From an uncultured Oscillospiraceae bacterium (lineage in GTDB: Bacteria; Bacillota; Clostridia; Oscillospirales; Acutalibacteraceae), in the NCBI GenBank assembly GCA_900544715.1, contig UQWL01000026.1, forward strand, positions 1 to 25,162: a stretch of 25,162 nt of DNA, written 5' to 3'. Made by a program: the position numbers and the translations under genes. Of the stretch, positions 10,058 through 16,991 are shown one piece after another (position 1 is the first letter of the stretch; every line of letters begins with the position of its first letter). The notes under the pieces were generated by a model, which was not told the origin of the DNA, did not search any database, and saw only the letters and a program-made list of their open reading frames with translations.

Positions 10058-10100
10058 GGGCGGGAAGAGGCAGCGCAGTGCCTCCCCGCCCTTTCTTCTT
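10058..10100 (+). terminator. Terminator of pduL
   Basis: GGGCGGG and AGGCA pair with TGCCT and CCCGCCC across a small internal loop, followed by TTTCTTCTTTCTTTCT. Confidence 0.8.
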
Positions 10101-10177
10101 TCTTTCTGCATAATGGCTGGTGCGCGAGCATAGAATGGATTAAATGCATCTTATTCTTCAGAAATGGGGACGGTAAC

Positions 10178-10693
10178 ATGGACAACCAGACTGCCGCTTC
10201 GCTGCAGCGACCGAAAATCCGATACCTGCTCATCCTGGGCTGCACCGTGCGCGGGGATCAGCCCACGCAACTCCTGCAAACGCGGATTGATCGCGCGGCG
10301 CAATACTTAAAGCTGCATTCGCAAACCATAGCGGTTGCCAGCGGCGGATGCTTCCGGGCCGGGCAACAAAAAAGCGAGGCAGCCGTTATCCAAGAGGGGC
10401 TGTGCGCGAAGGGAATCTCTCCGGAGCGGATTCTGATTGAGGATCAGGCGCGCTCAACCGCAGAAAATTTCCTCCTGTGCAAGCACCTGTTGGAAAACTG
10501 TGAGGGCTGGAACGAAGCAGAAACCATTGCCTTTGTCACGAATGATTTCCATGTAGCGCGCTGCCTGAAGCTCGCCTGCCGCAACCGGCTGCATGTTGTG
10601 CCGGTTGCGGCTGCAACGCCGAAGCATGCGCGCCTGCGCTGCCGCCTGCGGGAATGCATCGTTTCCATTCCGGTGCGGTTTTCAGCAAAGTAA
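10178..10693 (+). CDS. YdcF/SanA-like DUF218 protein
   Basis: A 171-residue soluble protein of the DUF218 (ElyC/SanA/YdcF) family. The fold binds nucleotides or envelope-related ligands in known members, but the family has no single settled reaction. Conserved blocks are YLLILGCTVRGDQPT with TRIDRAAQYL at the N-terminus, VASGGCFRAGQQKSEAAVIQEGL in the first third, then RILIEDQARSTAENF and FVTNDFHVARCLKLA. There is no membrane segment, so unlike ElyC or SanA it appears cytosolic, closer to YdcF. A GGGGACGG ribosome site precedes the ATG. It stands alone between a terminator and a convergent AraC-type regulator; I see no clear terminator in the 52-base gap. Confidence 0.85.
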   Translation: MDNQTAASLQRPKIRYLLILGCTVRGDQPTQLLQTRIDRAAQYLKLHSQTIAVASGGCFRAGQQKSEAAVIQEGLCAKGISPERILIEDQARSTAENFLLCKHLLENCEGWNEAETIAFVTNDFHVARCLKLACRNRLHVVPVAAATPKHARLRCRLRECIVSIPVRFSAK

Positions 10694-10745
10694 AATCGTG
10701 AAACAAACAAAGAATGCACTGCAAAAGCTTGTGCAGCACATCTCT

Positions 10746-11981
10746 TTATTTTTGCTGGTCTGCCCTCAGGTATTTCTGCCGGAAGGTGCCCGGCGTCATG
10801 CCCACGGCCTTTTTAAACGCACGGTCAAAGTGGCTCTGATCACAATAGCCGAGCTGGAGCCAAATGCTGCCGCTGCCCGGCATTTGCAGCAGGCGCTTCG
10901 CCTCTTTCATCTTTTTCTGCTGAATATACTGGGTGACACTCATGCCTGTCTCCTGCCGGAAGCGCTGTGTGAGATAGCTCGGGTTGCGCTGCACGCTCGC
11001 CGCGACCTCCTCCACACGGATGCGTTCATATAGATGCTCCTGCACATACTGCATGCACAAATGCACCGTTGCGGAATAATTGGCCTGTTTGAGCGTTTGA
11101 ACGCGACCGGCAAAATCCATAAGCATCCGGGCAAACAGGCTGACGAGCGCCTCCTGCTCGCCAACTTCTTCGCAGAAGAGGATGTAATATTCATAGAGCC
11201 CGCAGGCCTCCTCCCAGCCTACCCCCGCCTGCACCGCCGCCTGAAAGGCCAGCGCCCCGACGGCGATCACCTGATTGCGCAGGCTGCGCAGCGGTTCATG
11301 CGCAAAGGTGGCAAGATTCCACCGCGGCAGTTCCTGCAGAAGGAGCTTTAGTGCCCGCGGATCACCCTCCCGCACACAGTGCATCAGCCGCTCCTGAAGC
11401 CTCTCACTGAACAGGCGCGGCTCTTCCTCATGATGCGAAAAGGGCCGTGCCCGCTCCAATGGCATCTCCGGAAAAAGATGCTTCTGATCCATCAGCTGGG
11501 AGAGTGTGATATGTTCGCCATACATTTGATTGTATGCAAGAATCGCTCCATCAATCAGGGCGCGGCAATCCAGCACCGGTATGGCGCGGTAATAGGCAAT
11601 CAGGGCGCTTTTCTGCGCCACGCTCACTTCCAGTGGAGCCAATATGTGCGAAACAGCCGTTTCGTTGAGCTCGCCTGGGAACACCGGCCCAATCAGCAGC
11701 GTTCCCATCGCACGCCCAAGCTCCCGCACGCCGATGCTGGCCATCGCACCGAAAATAGGCGAGGTCCGCAGCCGCGGCAGGCAATTGCTATCCTCCCGGT
11801 GCAAAAGCGGAGCGACTAACACCTCTGCACATCCCTCCGGCAGATCGGGCCAGCCCTCAGCAAACATCTCTTCCCCCGCCCGTGTGACGGCACGCACCGG
11901 CACACTGGAAAGGGAACGCAGCAGCAGCGCATTCTCCCGCGCCATTCTCCAACGCATTTCGACCGCCTGTTTATATCCCAT
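10746..11981 (-). CDS. AraC-family transcriptional regulator
   Basis: A 411-residue regulator. The last 100 residues form the double helix-turn-helix DNA-binding domain typical of AraC/XylS proteins: YERIRVEEVAASVQRNPSYL, then RFRQETGMSVTQYI and the second helix-turn-helix in LGYCDQSHFDRAFKKAVG, ending MTPGTFRQKYL. The N-terminal ~300 residues resemble a ligand- or signal-sensing region without a recognisable cupin motif. Architecture is close to the clostridial AraC proteins that carry a large unclassified N-terminal region. Start choice is uncertain: 11981 has AAGGCGG directly against the ATG, while an in-frame ATG at 11957 has AGGCGG 5 bases before it. Its target is unknown; the divergent gene at 12159 is a candidate. 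Confidence 0.9.
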   Translation of the reverse strand: MGYKQAVEMRWRMARENALLLRSLSSVPVRAVTRAGEEMFAEGWPDLPEGCAEVLVAPLLHREDSNCLPRLRTSPIFGAMASIGVRELGRAMGTLLIGPVFPGELNETAVSHILAPLEVSVAQKSALIAYYRAIPVLDCRALIDGAILAYNQMYGEHITLSQLMDQKHLFPEMPLERARPFSHHEEEPRLFSERLQERLMHCVREGDPRALKLLLQELPRWNLATFAHEPLRSLRNQVIAVGALAFQAAVQAGVGWEEACGLYEYYILFCEEVGEQEALVSLFARMLMDFAGRVQTLKQANYSATVHLCMQYVQEHLYERIRVEEVAASVQRNPSYLTQRFRQETGMSVTQYIQQKKMKEAKRLLQMPGSGSIWLQLGYCDQSHFDRAFKKAVGMTPGTFRQKYLRADQQK

Positions 11982-12031
11982 CCGCCTTACATCCCCGATC
12001 TTTTTCTATTTAATTTATAACATACACATGA

Positions 12032-12059
12032 ATTATACTATAAACTCGGATTAATGCAA
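12032..12059 (-). promoter_or_regulatory. Promoter of the AraC-type regulator
   Basis: On the minus strand TTGCAT (12054-12059), 16 bases, TATAAT (12032-12037), about 50 bases before the start codon. Confidence 0.55.
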
Positions 12060-12102
12060 TCCATTCTCCATAATTTATGATAAATTTTTTAATAGAAAAC
12101 AA

Positions 12103-12123
12103 GCTATGTTTGGTAAACATAGC
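12103..12123 (+). promoter_or_regulatory. 5' UTR hairpin ahead of the 104-aa orphan gene
   Basis: GCTATGTTT pairs perfectly with AAACATAGC around a GGT loop, ending 19 bases before the AAAGGAG ribosome site. It has no T-run, so it is more likely a transcript-stabilising stem or operator than a terminator. I could not place a convincing promoter upstream; the only -10-like box is TATGAT at 12076. Confidence 0.45.
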
Positions 12124-12158
12124 AACTTGGAAATTCACACAAAGGAGTTTGAAAACGA

Positions 12159-12473
12159 ATGATCGGTATTGGTAATTGGGGTTGTCACGTAGACACAATG
12201 TTCTTCAAGGGTGACGTAAAGTTCACCATTACAGACAACGGCGGGGAATATGGCTTCGAGCTTCATATGGATGGCCCGATTCCAGAATTCCAGATCAAGG
12301 AGATCAAAGAGGAAAACGGCGACACGCTTCATGCAATCGCCAATGTTGAGATGCTGCCCGGCAAGGATATCGATGTTGCACTGACTTTCACGGGCGACAC
12401 CTTCAACGGCGTGATTAAAGTGCCTTTCCTTGGCAAAATCAAGCTCAACAATGGCTATCGCCTCGCTGAATAA
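12159..12473 (+). CDS. Orphan 104-aa beta-rich protein
   Basis: I cannot assign a function. The product starts MIGIGNWGCHVDTMFFKGDV and ends VKVPFLGKIKLNN plus a short tail. It alternates hydrophobic and polar residues with many glycines at turns, as in a small all-beta domain, is acidic, and has no signal peptide or membrane segment. I have an impression of similar small proteins in other clostridia, which a search would settle. AAAGGAG lies about 10 bases before the ATG, a 9-bp hairpin precedes it and a strong terminator follows, so it is a well-delimited single gene. It is divergent from the AraC-type regulator, which may control it. Confidence 0.8.
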   Translation: MIGIGNWGCHVDTMFFKGDVKFTITDNGGEYGFELHMDGPIPEFQIKEIKEENGDTLHAIANVEMLPGKDIDVALTFTGDTFNGVIKVPFLGKIKLNNGYRLAE

Positions 12474-12482
12474 CGAGCAAGC

Positions 12483-12527
12483 AAAACGCGCCTGCCCTGT
12501 CTGTGAGTTGGGGCAGGCGCAAGCTGT
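12483..12527 (+). terminator. Terminator of the 104-aa orphan gene
   Basis: GCGCCTGCCC (12488-12497) pairs perfectly with GGGCAGGCGC (12511-12520), with outer AAAAC and GTTTT arms. The T-run is short. Confidence 0.75.
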
Positions 12528-12556
12528 TTTGATCTTGAAAAATTCATAAAAGGCCG

Positions 12557-12585
12557 TTGACAAGCATGAAAAATTGTGTTATGAT
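12557..12585 (+). promoter_or_regulatory. Consensus promoter of the tRNA-Ser pair
   Basis: TTGACA (12557-12562), exactly 17 bases, TATGAT (12580-12585). The predicted start of transcription is about 10 bases before the first tRNA. Confidence 0.85.
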
Positions 12586-12601
12586 AGCTTTCGTCCCGCA
12601 T

Positions 12602-12690
12602 GGAGAGATACCGAAGTGGTCATAACGGAACGGTCTTGAAAACCGTCGTGCCGCAAGGCACCGTGGGTTCGAATCCCACTCTCTCCGCCA
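12602..12690 (+). tRNA. tRNA-Ser (anticodon TGA)
   Basis: The acceptor GGAGAGA pairs with TCTCTCC, then G and an encoded CCA. The anticodon stem ACGGT/ACCGT encloses CTTGAAA, so the anticodon is TGA (12637-12639). A long variable arm (GTGCCGCAAGGCAC) confirms the serine type, and GGTTCGAATCC forms the T arm. It reads UCA and, by wobble, other UCN codons. Confidence 0.97.
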
Positions 12691-12752
12691 GAGAGTGATA
12701 CGAAGCCTTTCTCGTTTATATATACAATTTCATCCTGAAAAGATGTTACCAT

Positions 12753-12843
12753 GGAGAAGTACTCAAGTTGGTGACGAGGCGCCCCTGCTAAGGGCGTAGG
12801 TCGGGTAACCGGCGCGGGAGTTCGAGTCTCCCCTTCTCCGCCA
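12753..12843 (+). tRNA. tRNA-Ser (anticodon GCT)
   Basis: The acceptor GGAGAAG pairs with CTTCTCC, then G and an encoded CCA. The anticodon stem CGCCC/GGGCG encloses CTGCTAA, giving anticodon GCT (12787-12789), which reads AGC/AGU. A long variable arm is present, and AGTTCGAGT forms the T loop region. It shares the promoter and terminator with the tRNA upstream, 62 bases away. Confidence 0.97.
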
Positions 12844-12886
12844 AACTGAGTCTGGACGTAAGTCGCGTTCCAGACTCAGTTTTTTA
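12844..12886 (+). terminator. Terminator of the tRNA operon
   Basis: ACTGAGTCTGGA and TCCAGACTCAGT form a 12-bp perfect stem with a 12-base loop, followed by TTTTTTA. It starts right after the CCA end. Confidence 0.95.
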
Positions 12887-12910
12887 TTTATCTTTGCGCT
12901 CGCGCGGATG

Positions 12911-13169
12911 GCTGACATCTATTTTGTAACAGTCATACACGTCGTCGCTCCTCCTTCCCGCAAAAAGTCACGCTCGGCTCACCTGCTCGGTTGTAAATGC
13001 CCTCGCAATGGCTCGCTGTCACTGCCAACTTTTGGCGGGTTTTCGCTCTATATTGACTTGTGGGCATCTATTTTGTCAACGCTTCTCAAACCTGCGGTCA
13101 GCAATTTGCAACCGCAGTTTTTTCTATTCTCCGGTTTTTTCCTGCCCTTCCAATGGGTATCTATTTTGT
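12911..13169 (+). repeat. Three direct copies of CATCTATTTTGT in a gene-free region
   Basis: Copies at 12916-12927, 13065-13076 and 13158-13169 (the last with T for the first C). Two are preceded by TGGG. Open frames across here look spurious in composition. Spaced short direct repeats of this sort occur at the ends of some insertion sequences (multi-site ends), so this may be an IS remnant; that is inference. The rest of 12887-13650 shows no gene, only two hairpins and an AT-rich stretch (13200-13260). Confidence 0.5.
13089..13124 (+). terminator. Terminator-like hairpin A in the gene-free region
   Basis: CTGCGGT (13092-13098) pairs with ACCGCAG (13111-13117), 12-base loop, then TTTTTT. No gene upstream explains it. 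It is 22 of 27 bases identical to hairpin B at 13430. Confidence 0.65.
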
Positions 13170-13428
13170 ATTTCTCCTTTTGCTAAGCGACTTTTTCGAT
13201 GAATCATTGACTTTTATGATAAGTTTGATATATTAATAAAAGAAATTTATTATTTTAACTTAAACCGCGCAACCGTTATTGGCATATGAATATGCTAAAC
13301 CGCCGAAAGAAATGTTTTATTCCTGGGTTCCAAGCAATGGATTGTGATCATGATTAGGTCTATCAATCGGAGCGTTCAGACTCTCCGTTCAAATTATCAG
13401 AAGCGATCTTTTTTCTCCTATTCTGATT

Positions 13429-13466
13429 AAGCCTGCGGTCATCCATTTGGAGCCGCAGGCTTTTTG
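13429..13466 (+). terminator. Terminator-like hairpin B in the gene-free region
   Basis: AAGCCTGCGG (13429-13438) pairs with CCGCAGGCTT (13453-13462), followed by TTT. Related in sequence to hairpin A, including the loop, which suggests duplication. Confidence 0.65.
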
Positions 13467-13650
13467 GTGTTCCAGCTCTCCGTCTGCGTTTATGCGGAGG
13501 AGCTTCTATATTCCACCGAATTGATCTGTGTGCGAAGGAACGGCAGTGAAACGCCATCGCCCTTCTTCCATAACCCCCTTCGGGCGTACGGCAGGCAGTC
13601 ACTTTCAGGAAATCCGGCTTTTTTCGCCCTTTGATGCGCTCCACCGCCCC

Positions 13651-13679
13651 TTGCATCGCCCGAAAAAAGGGCGTATAAT
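13651..13679 (+). promoter_or_regulatory. Promoter of the PHP-domain gene
   Basis: TTGCAT (13651-13656), 17 bases, TATAAT (13674-13679). Predicted transcript start near 13686, 60 bases before the preferred start codon. Confidence 0.75.
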
Positions 13680-13745
13680 ATAGAGGAATAGAAGAAAAAT
13701 AAAATTGGGCTCACTGCGTTGTCTGCATGTGAAAGGAAGATTATC

Positions 13746-14624
13746 TTGGGCGGAGATTTACATTGTCATACCAGGCTTTCCGACGGTTCTCTCGGCATTG
13801 AGGACTTAATTCTGCTTGCACAAAAATTAAAAATCGAAACCATTGCCATTACAGACCATGATTGCCTTGCCGGGACGGTGCGCGGTAAAGTCATCGGTGA
13901 TCGGCATGGTGTTCAGGTGATCCCAGGGGTGGAAATTTCCTGCGTTGATCCAAAGCGGGAGCGCAGGGCACATTTGCTCTGCTATCTCAGCGACAGCCCG
14001 GACCGCTTGGAAGGGCTCTGCCGACGGAACTCCCTTTCGCGTAGAAAAGCGGGGCAATATATGATTCTGAAAGCGGCTAAACGCTTTCCGATCACGCCGG
14101 AATTTGTGCTAAAATGTGCCTCCGGTTCCACCAATATTTTTAAGCAGCACATCGCACACGCCCTGATGGAATGCGGCTATACGCACACGATCTTTGGGGA
14201 GCTTTATCAAGATTTATTTTCCTCCGACAGCCCGAATTGCATCAGCGTGGAGCCCTCTTTCCCGGATGTGCGCGGGGTGCTGGAGGCGATTCACGAGGCC
14301 GGCGGCATTGCCGTGCTGGCCCACCCTGCCTTTTACAACAGCTTTGATCTGCTGGATGAGCTGATTGGGCTTGGGCTGGATGGCGTAGAGGTCTGGCATC
14401 CCACGGCAAATGAGGAAACGGTCAGCCGCCTCAAGCGCACAGCGCGTGAGCATCATCTGCTAATGACCGGCGGCAGCGACTTTCACGGGATGTATAATTC
14501 CCGATTGACAAAGCTCGGCGAGTTCCTCACCCCCGATGAACAAATTACGGAGCTGCTCAACTATAAGGCGAAACAACGCCGCCTACAAAAGAAAGCGGCT
14601 GTTGCGGCGGAAAAAGCAGTTTAA
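13746..14624 (+). CDS. PHP-domain phosphoesterase (TrpH/YciV-like)
   Basis: A 292-residue metal-dependent phosphoesterase of the PHP superfamily; the closest characterised relatives are 5'-3' exoribonucleases and nucleoside phosphatases of the TrpH/YciV (RNase AM) group. Metal-binding motifs are in order: DLHCHTRLSDGS (residues 4-15), ITDHD (about 35-39), VIPGVEIS, VLAHPAF in the middle and GGSDFHG near the C-terminus. Start choice: no ATG fits. A TTG at 13746 follows GAAAGGAAG at 6 bases and gives the short N-terminus (MGGDLHCH) typical of the family. A TTG nine codons earlier at 13719 lacks a ribosome site. The exact substrate is not decidable. An orphan gene starts 60 bases downstream and may be cotranscribed. 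Confidence 0.9.
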   Translation: MGGDLHCHTRLSDGSLGIEDLILLAQKLKIETIAITDHDCLAGTVRGKVIGDRHGVQVIPGVEISCVDPKRERRAHLLCYLSDSPDRLEGLCRRNSLSRRKAGQYMILKAAKRFPITPEFVLKCASGSTNIFKQHIAHALMECGYTHTIFGELYQDLFSSDSPNCISVEPSFPDVRGVLEAIHEAGGIAVLAHPAFYNSFDLLDELIGLGLDGVEVWHPTANEETVSRLKRTAREHHLLMTGGSDFHGMYNSRLTKLGEFLTPDEQITELLNYKAKQRRLQKKAAVAAEKAV

Positions 14625-14684
14625 TCCCTGCTTTTGATGAAGCCTTGCGCAAACTCCATCTCTGCGAAAGGCAGGAACACGATC

Positions 14685-15272
14685 ATGAACACATTTGATG
14701 ATAGTGACATGAAAATATTTGGCGTGAAGGAGGAGCCGGATTCTACTGACGGAGCCGAGGTGCAGGCGCTGGCGGAAGAAATGAAACGGCAGAGGCTCAA
14801 CGGCAACTCAGAGCGTGCCAAACAGCTCGGAATTCGCATGGCTGCTCTTGCCCCGGATTCCGCAGATGCGGACAGCCTTGATCTTTCCCGCCTGCTGGGC
14901 GATCCCCTCCCCTCCCCTGATATTATGTGCCAAATCCGCATTCTTTTGATCTTTATCGCAGAATCCTGTTTGCACCTTTATACACCCACGCCTCTGCTTG
15001 CCACCACTGCAGTCAATGCGCTGTATGACAAGCTGATTGAGGATGATCCGGGTTTTTATGATACGATCTCTAACGGGGCGGCATTCAGTTTTTATTATCT
15101 TGCCCTACGCCACAGCGGGAAGGCGGATGAAAACATCGGCGCTACGTTTGCCATGCTTTGCGGAGCTGAGGAAAATCAAGCTCTGGCCGGGCTGGGTGCG
15201 CGTGTTTATCAATATGTCACGCGGAAAATACGCGGTCTCATCGGCGAAATTCAGTTCGTTGAGGTTCGCTGA
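14685..15272 (+). CDS. Orphan 195-aa helical protein
   Basis: I do not recognise the family. The product starts MNTFDDSDMKIFG, has an acidic N-terminus of about 30 residues, then a predominantly helical region including a hydrophobic stretch (CQIRILLIFIAESCL) and ends IRGLIGEIQFVEVR. There is no clear signal peptide, and the hydrophobic stretch is probably a buried helix rather than a membrane anchor. AGGAA lies 7 bases before the ATG at 14685, so the longer frame from 14634 is less likely. It probably shares the PHP gene's promoter and ends at the strong terminator at 15301. Confidence 0.75.
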   Translation: MNTFDDSDMKIFGVKEEPDSTDGAEVQALAEEMKRQRLNGNSERAKQLGIRMAALAPDSADADSLDLSRLLGDPLPSPDIMCQIRILLIFIAESCLHLYTPTPLLATTAVNALYDKLIEDDPGFYDTISNGAAFSFYYLALRHSGKADENIGATFAMLCGAEENQALAGLGARVYQYVTRKIRGLIGEIQFVEVR

Positions 15273-15300
15273 GCCGCTGCGATGCGTTCAATTTACGTTC

Positions 15301-15346
15301 AAAGGCGTGCGGAAACACTTTTTTGTTTCCGCACGCCTTTTTATTT
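15301..15346. terminator. Strong terminator, 17-bp perfect stem
   Basis: The 17-bp arms are 15301-15317 and 15324-15340, with a CTTTTT loop, then TTATTTTTTC. It serves the orphan gene and, with the TTT inside the stem, may also help the convergent MFS gene. Confidence 0.93.
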
Positions 15347-15367
15347 TTTCATCAATTATGAAAGGCA

Positions 15368-16777
15368 TTAGGCTTCCAGTTCCACATCCGGAGCCTGTGC
15401 ATTGGGGTCCGCTTCGCCATGGCGCACCTGCGTCATGCACAGGAAGGCGAGTGCGAATGCAATCGGGCAGTAAATAAAGAGCGACCAATAACTCGTCGAG
15501 CCGCACAACGTCCCACAAAGGATCGGGCCGACGATGGAAGCGGAAAAGGTGGCCGTATAGTAATAACCAGTGAAGGTGCCCACCTGCTCCGGCGTGCCGA
15601 TATCCAGCACGACGGGCAGCGTGTTGATGTTGACAAGCGCCACGCAGGCGCCGCCGCCAATGAGCGCGATAAAGATCATCACCTTTTGGAAGCTTGGCAA
15701 CTCCTTTGTCAGGAAGAACAGGGTGAACAGCAGCAACGCACCGCCAAGCCCGATCAGGATCGTCTTTTTACGGCCGATCTTCTGGCCCAGCTTGCCGGCG
15801 GGGATTGCAAAAATCATCAAGGAGAGGGCAAACACGCCCATCAAGATCGTCGCCGTTGCCGTGTCAATTCCAAGCTCTTTTTTTGCAAAGAGCGTGAAGA
15901 AGGTTTGAATGGTATCAGAGCCGTTGAAGAGGAAGAACAGCGTCAACAGCATGAAAACAAGGCTGCGTTTTTTCTCCTTCGTCAGTTTTAGATCCTTCAG
16001 CTTTTGTTTCTCTTCCCGTTTCGCCTCTGCCGCCATGTTGGCCTCCGCCGTTTTTTTCAGGCGGCTGTCCGGCTCCTTAACGGTGAGCATGACCACCAGC
16101 AGGCAAATTAGCATGACAACCGCCGTAAAGACGAACACATAGGGGCGCTCCGCATCCGTTGCAGGCTTGGAGCCCATGAAAAGCGTCATAATCGCAATCA
16201 CGATCATGCCGCTGCCCATGCCGAGCAGGGTGCCAAGGCCGCCCATCAAATTGATCACGGCGTTGCCCTCGCTGCGCAGGGAAGGCGGTGTCAAATCGGG
16301 CATCAGTGCAACCACCGGGGAGCGCCAAAGCGACATAATCAGGTTAAAGCAGATGACGCACAGCATCAGCATCCAGATATACGGCATGCGCGGGATCAGG
16401 ATGAAAAACAGCGCTGCGGCCGGAATACCGAACAGCAGGTATGGCCTGCGCTTGCCCAAGCGGCTATGCGTCCGGTCGGAAATTTTGCCGAACAGCGGCT
16501 GGAAAATAACGCCGAACACATTATCAATGACCATGATCGCGCCGATCAGCCCTCCGATTACGCCTCTGCCGACAACATCCGTGCCGCCGAACAGCGTGGC
16601 AAGCCATGGCATTTTCGCCGCAAGGCCTGCAACCGCTGGGGAGGCGGACAGCATTTCATCTAAAATCGGCGGAACATAGGCATTGTAAACTGACCAGGCA
16701 ATCGAGCTCGCCATAAAGCCGAATCCGATCAAAAACGTCAGCTTATAGTTGAGCTTCATTTTTTTCTGCTCTGCCAT
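15368..16777 (-). CDS. GPH/SLC45-like MFS sugar:cation symporter
   Basis: A 469-residue, about 12-helix transporter of the major facilitator superfamily. The loop after the second or third helix contains GKISDRTHSRLGKRRPYLLFG, the signature of GPH and SUT/SLC45-type glycoside symporters, and SLWRSPVVALMPDLTP follows. A long lysine-rich cytoplasmic loop (KREEKQKLKDLKLTKEKKR) separates the two six-helix halves. Probable cargo is a disaccharide or glycoside with H+ or Na+. AAAGGAAG is followed by two in-frame ATGs; the one at 16777 has 7-base spacing and is preferred over 16783. No sugar hydrolase is adjacent, though the GH38 mannosidase lies 7 kb away. A consensus-like promoter stands upstream. 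Confidence 0.9.
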   Translation of the reverse strand: MAEQKKMKLNYKLTFLIGFGFMASSIAWSVYNAYVPPILDEMLSASPAVAGLAAKMPWLATLFGGTDVVGRGVIGGLIGAIMVIDNVFGVIFQPLFGKISDRTHSRLGKRRPYLLFGIPAAALFFILIPRMPYIWMLMLCVICFNLIMSLWRSPVVALMPDLTPPSLRSEGNAVINLMGGLGTLLGMGSGMIVIAIMTLFMGSKPATDAERPYVFVFTAVVMLICLLVVMLTVKEPDSRLKKTAEANMAAEAKREEKQKLKDLKLTKEKKRSLVFMLLTLFFLFNGSDTIQTFFTLFAKKELGIDTATATILMGVFALSLMIFAIPAGKLGQKIGRKKTILIGLGGALLLFTLFFLTKELPSFQKVMIFIALIGGGACVALVNINTLPVVLDIGTPEQVGTFTGYYYTATFSASIVGPILCGTLCGSTSYWSLFIYCPIAFALAFLCMTQVRHGEADPNAQAPDVELEA

Positions 16778-16843
16778 TACCATTCTTCCTTTACATTAAA
16801 TTAAAAACAGCTTGCTTCCGATGGGAGGATAAAACCTGCATTT

Positions 16844-16872
16844 AGTATATCAATTTTTTGTGGGTATTGCAA
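16844..16872 (-). promoter_or_regulatory. Promoter of the MFS transporter gene
   Basis: On the minus strand TTGCAA (16867-16872), 17 bases, TATACT (16844-16849), about 65 bases before the start codon. Confidence 0.7.
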
Positions 16873-16937
16873 CGGATTATTTTGTATCTGTATTAAATTT
16901 TTGTTAGATATTAAAGAGAATCCTTTTCCTACTAAGA

Positions 16938-16967
16938 TAAAAAAGGGAGCGGCGCCCGGCCGCTCCC
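16938..16967 (-). terminator. Terminator of the sigI-rsgI operon
   Basis: GGGAGCGG (16945-16952) and CCGCTCCC (16960-16967) pair; read on the minus strand the stem is followed by TTTTTTA. It lies 24 bases after the rsgI stop codon. Confidence 0.9.
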
Positions 16968-16991
16968 CATTCACAAAATCAAAATGGCCCT

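Noticed and set aside
12661..12843. tRNA-Ser 3' ends as possible integrase attachment sites
   Set aside because: No second copy of either tRNA 3' end appears in the window and no integrase gene is present.
12908..13186. 92-codon frame downstream of the tRNA genes
   Set aside because: Runs through direct repeats and a terminator-like hairpin, lacks a ribosome site, and its composition is not protein-like.
15419..15991. 190-codon plus-strand frame opposite the MFS gene
   Set aside because: Low-complexity Gln/Arg/Glu-rich product typical of an antisense frame to a membrane protein.
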